From: UBA8752 sp042095055
Lineage (GTDB): Bacteria > Bacteroidota > Bacteroidia > Flavobacteriales_D > Sanyastnellaceae
NCBI GenBank assembly: GCA_042095055.1
Contig: JBELBZ010000028.1
Location: 1-31,660 of the forward strand
Length of the DNA: 31,660 nucleotides
Direction: 5' to 3'
Below are positions 31,660 through 31,660 of the stretch, piece by piece; positions within the stretch are counted from its first letter, which is position 1, and each line of letters opens with the position of its first letter. Both the position numbers and the translations under genes were made by a program. Under the pieces are notes generated by a model that worked only from the letters and a program-made list of their open reading frames with translations, did not search any database and was not told the DNA's origin.

Positions 31660-31660
31660 C

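Overview
The window reads as a chromosomal segment of a Bacteroidota bacterium, probably a marine or aquatic Flavobacteriales-like lineage with unusually high GC by eye. The supports are: a giant secreted protein ending in a type IX secretion system (T9SS) C-terminal sorting domain; an exbB plus double exbD locus; starts without clear Shine-Dalgarno sequences but often preceded by the phylum's TAnnTTTG-type -7 promoter box; and Bacteroidota-style versions of TrmB, Mrp and the SerA-like dehydrogenase. I see no phage, transposon, CRISPR array or plasmid functions. Packing is tight: no gene-free stretch exceeds 300 bases.

Layout. 3-7562 (+) is the 3' part of a >2,500-residue modular surface protein: calcium-type DCDG/GCTD repeats, a fasciclin-like domain, a dozen hyalin-like repeats, two copies of an unnamed module nested inside hyalin-like repeats, and a T9SS tail. 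A strong terminator follows. 7662-11702 holds housekeeping genes: a GT9 glycosyltransferase, a hotdog acyl-CoA thioesterase (-), a HemJ-like membrane protein, a TatD hydrolase and a type I asparaginase. tRNA-Ser(GGA) with its own terminator follows, then a pirin-like protein with a Tat signal. 13101-15661 is an energy-transduction operon: exbB, a small membrane protein, exbD and exbD. On the minus strand, 15663-19697 carries a SerA-like dehydrogenase, MgtE, TadA and an orphan glycosyltransferase. 19718-23577 (+) carries trmB, an alkyltransferase-like protein, Mrp, a NifU domain protein, a YumC-type ferredoxin reductase and a [2Fe-2S] ferredoxin, which together look like an iron-sulfur and redox neighbourhood.

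23623-30872 (-) is a seven-gene nucleotide-sugar operon for surface polysaccharide: DegT aminotransferase, UDP-glucose dehydrogenase, UDP-glucuronate decarboxylase, WbpD-like acetyltransferase, UDP-HexNAc dehydrogenase, RmlB and a PHP-type tyrosine phosphatase. Most junctions are 1-4 base overlaps. It can supply UDP-GlcA, UDP-xylose, dTDP-4-keto-6-deoxyglucose and probably part of a diacetamido-uronic acid pathway, although the WbpB-type oxidase is not in the window. The right end holds a divergent intergenic region with an inverted repeat, a small secreted protein with an EF-hand/dockerin-like loop, and tRNA-Leu(TAA) at the edge.

No wholly new multi-gene system is obvious. The best leads are the nested-module architecture of the giant protein, the exported pirin, the TonB-less exb operon with an inserted membrane protein, and the recurring promoter boxes only 4-14 bases from start codons.
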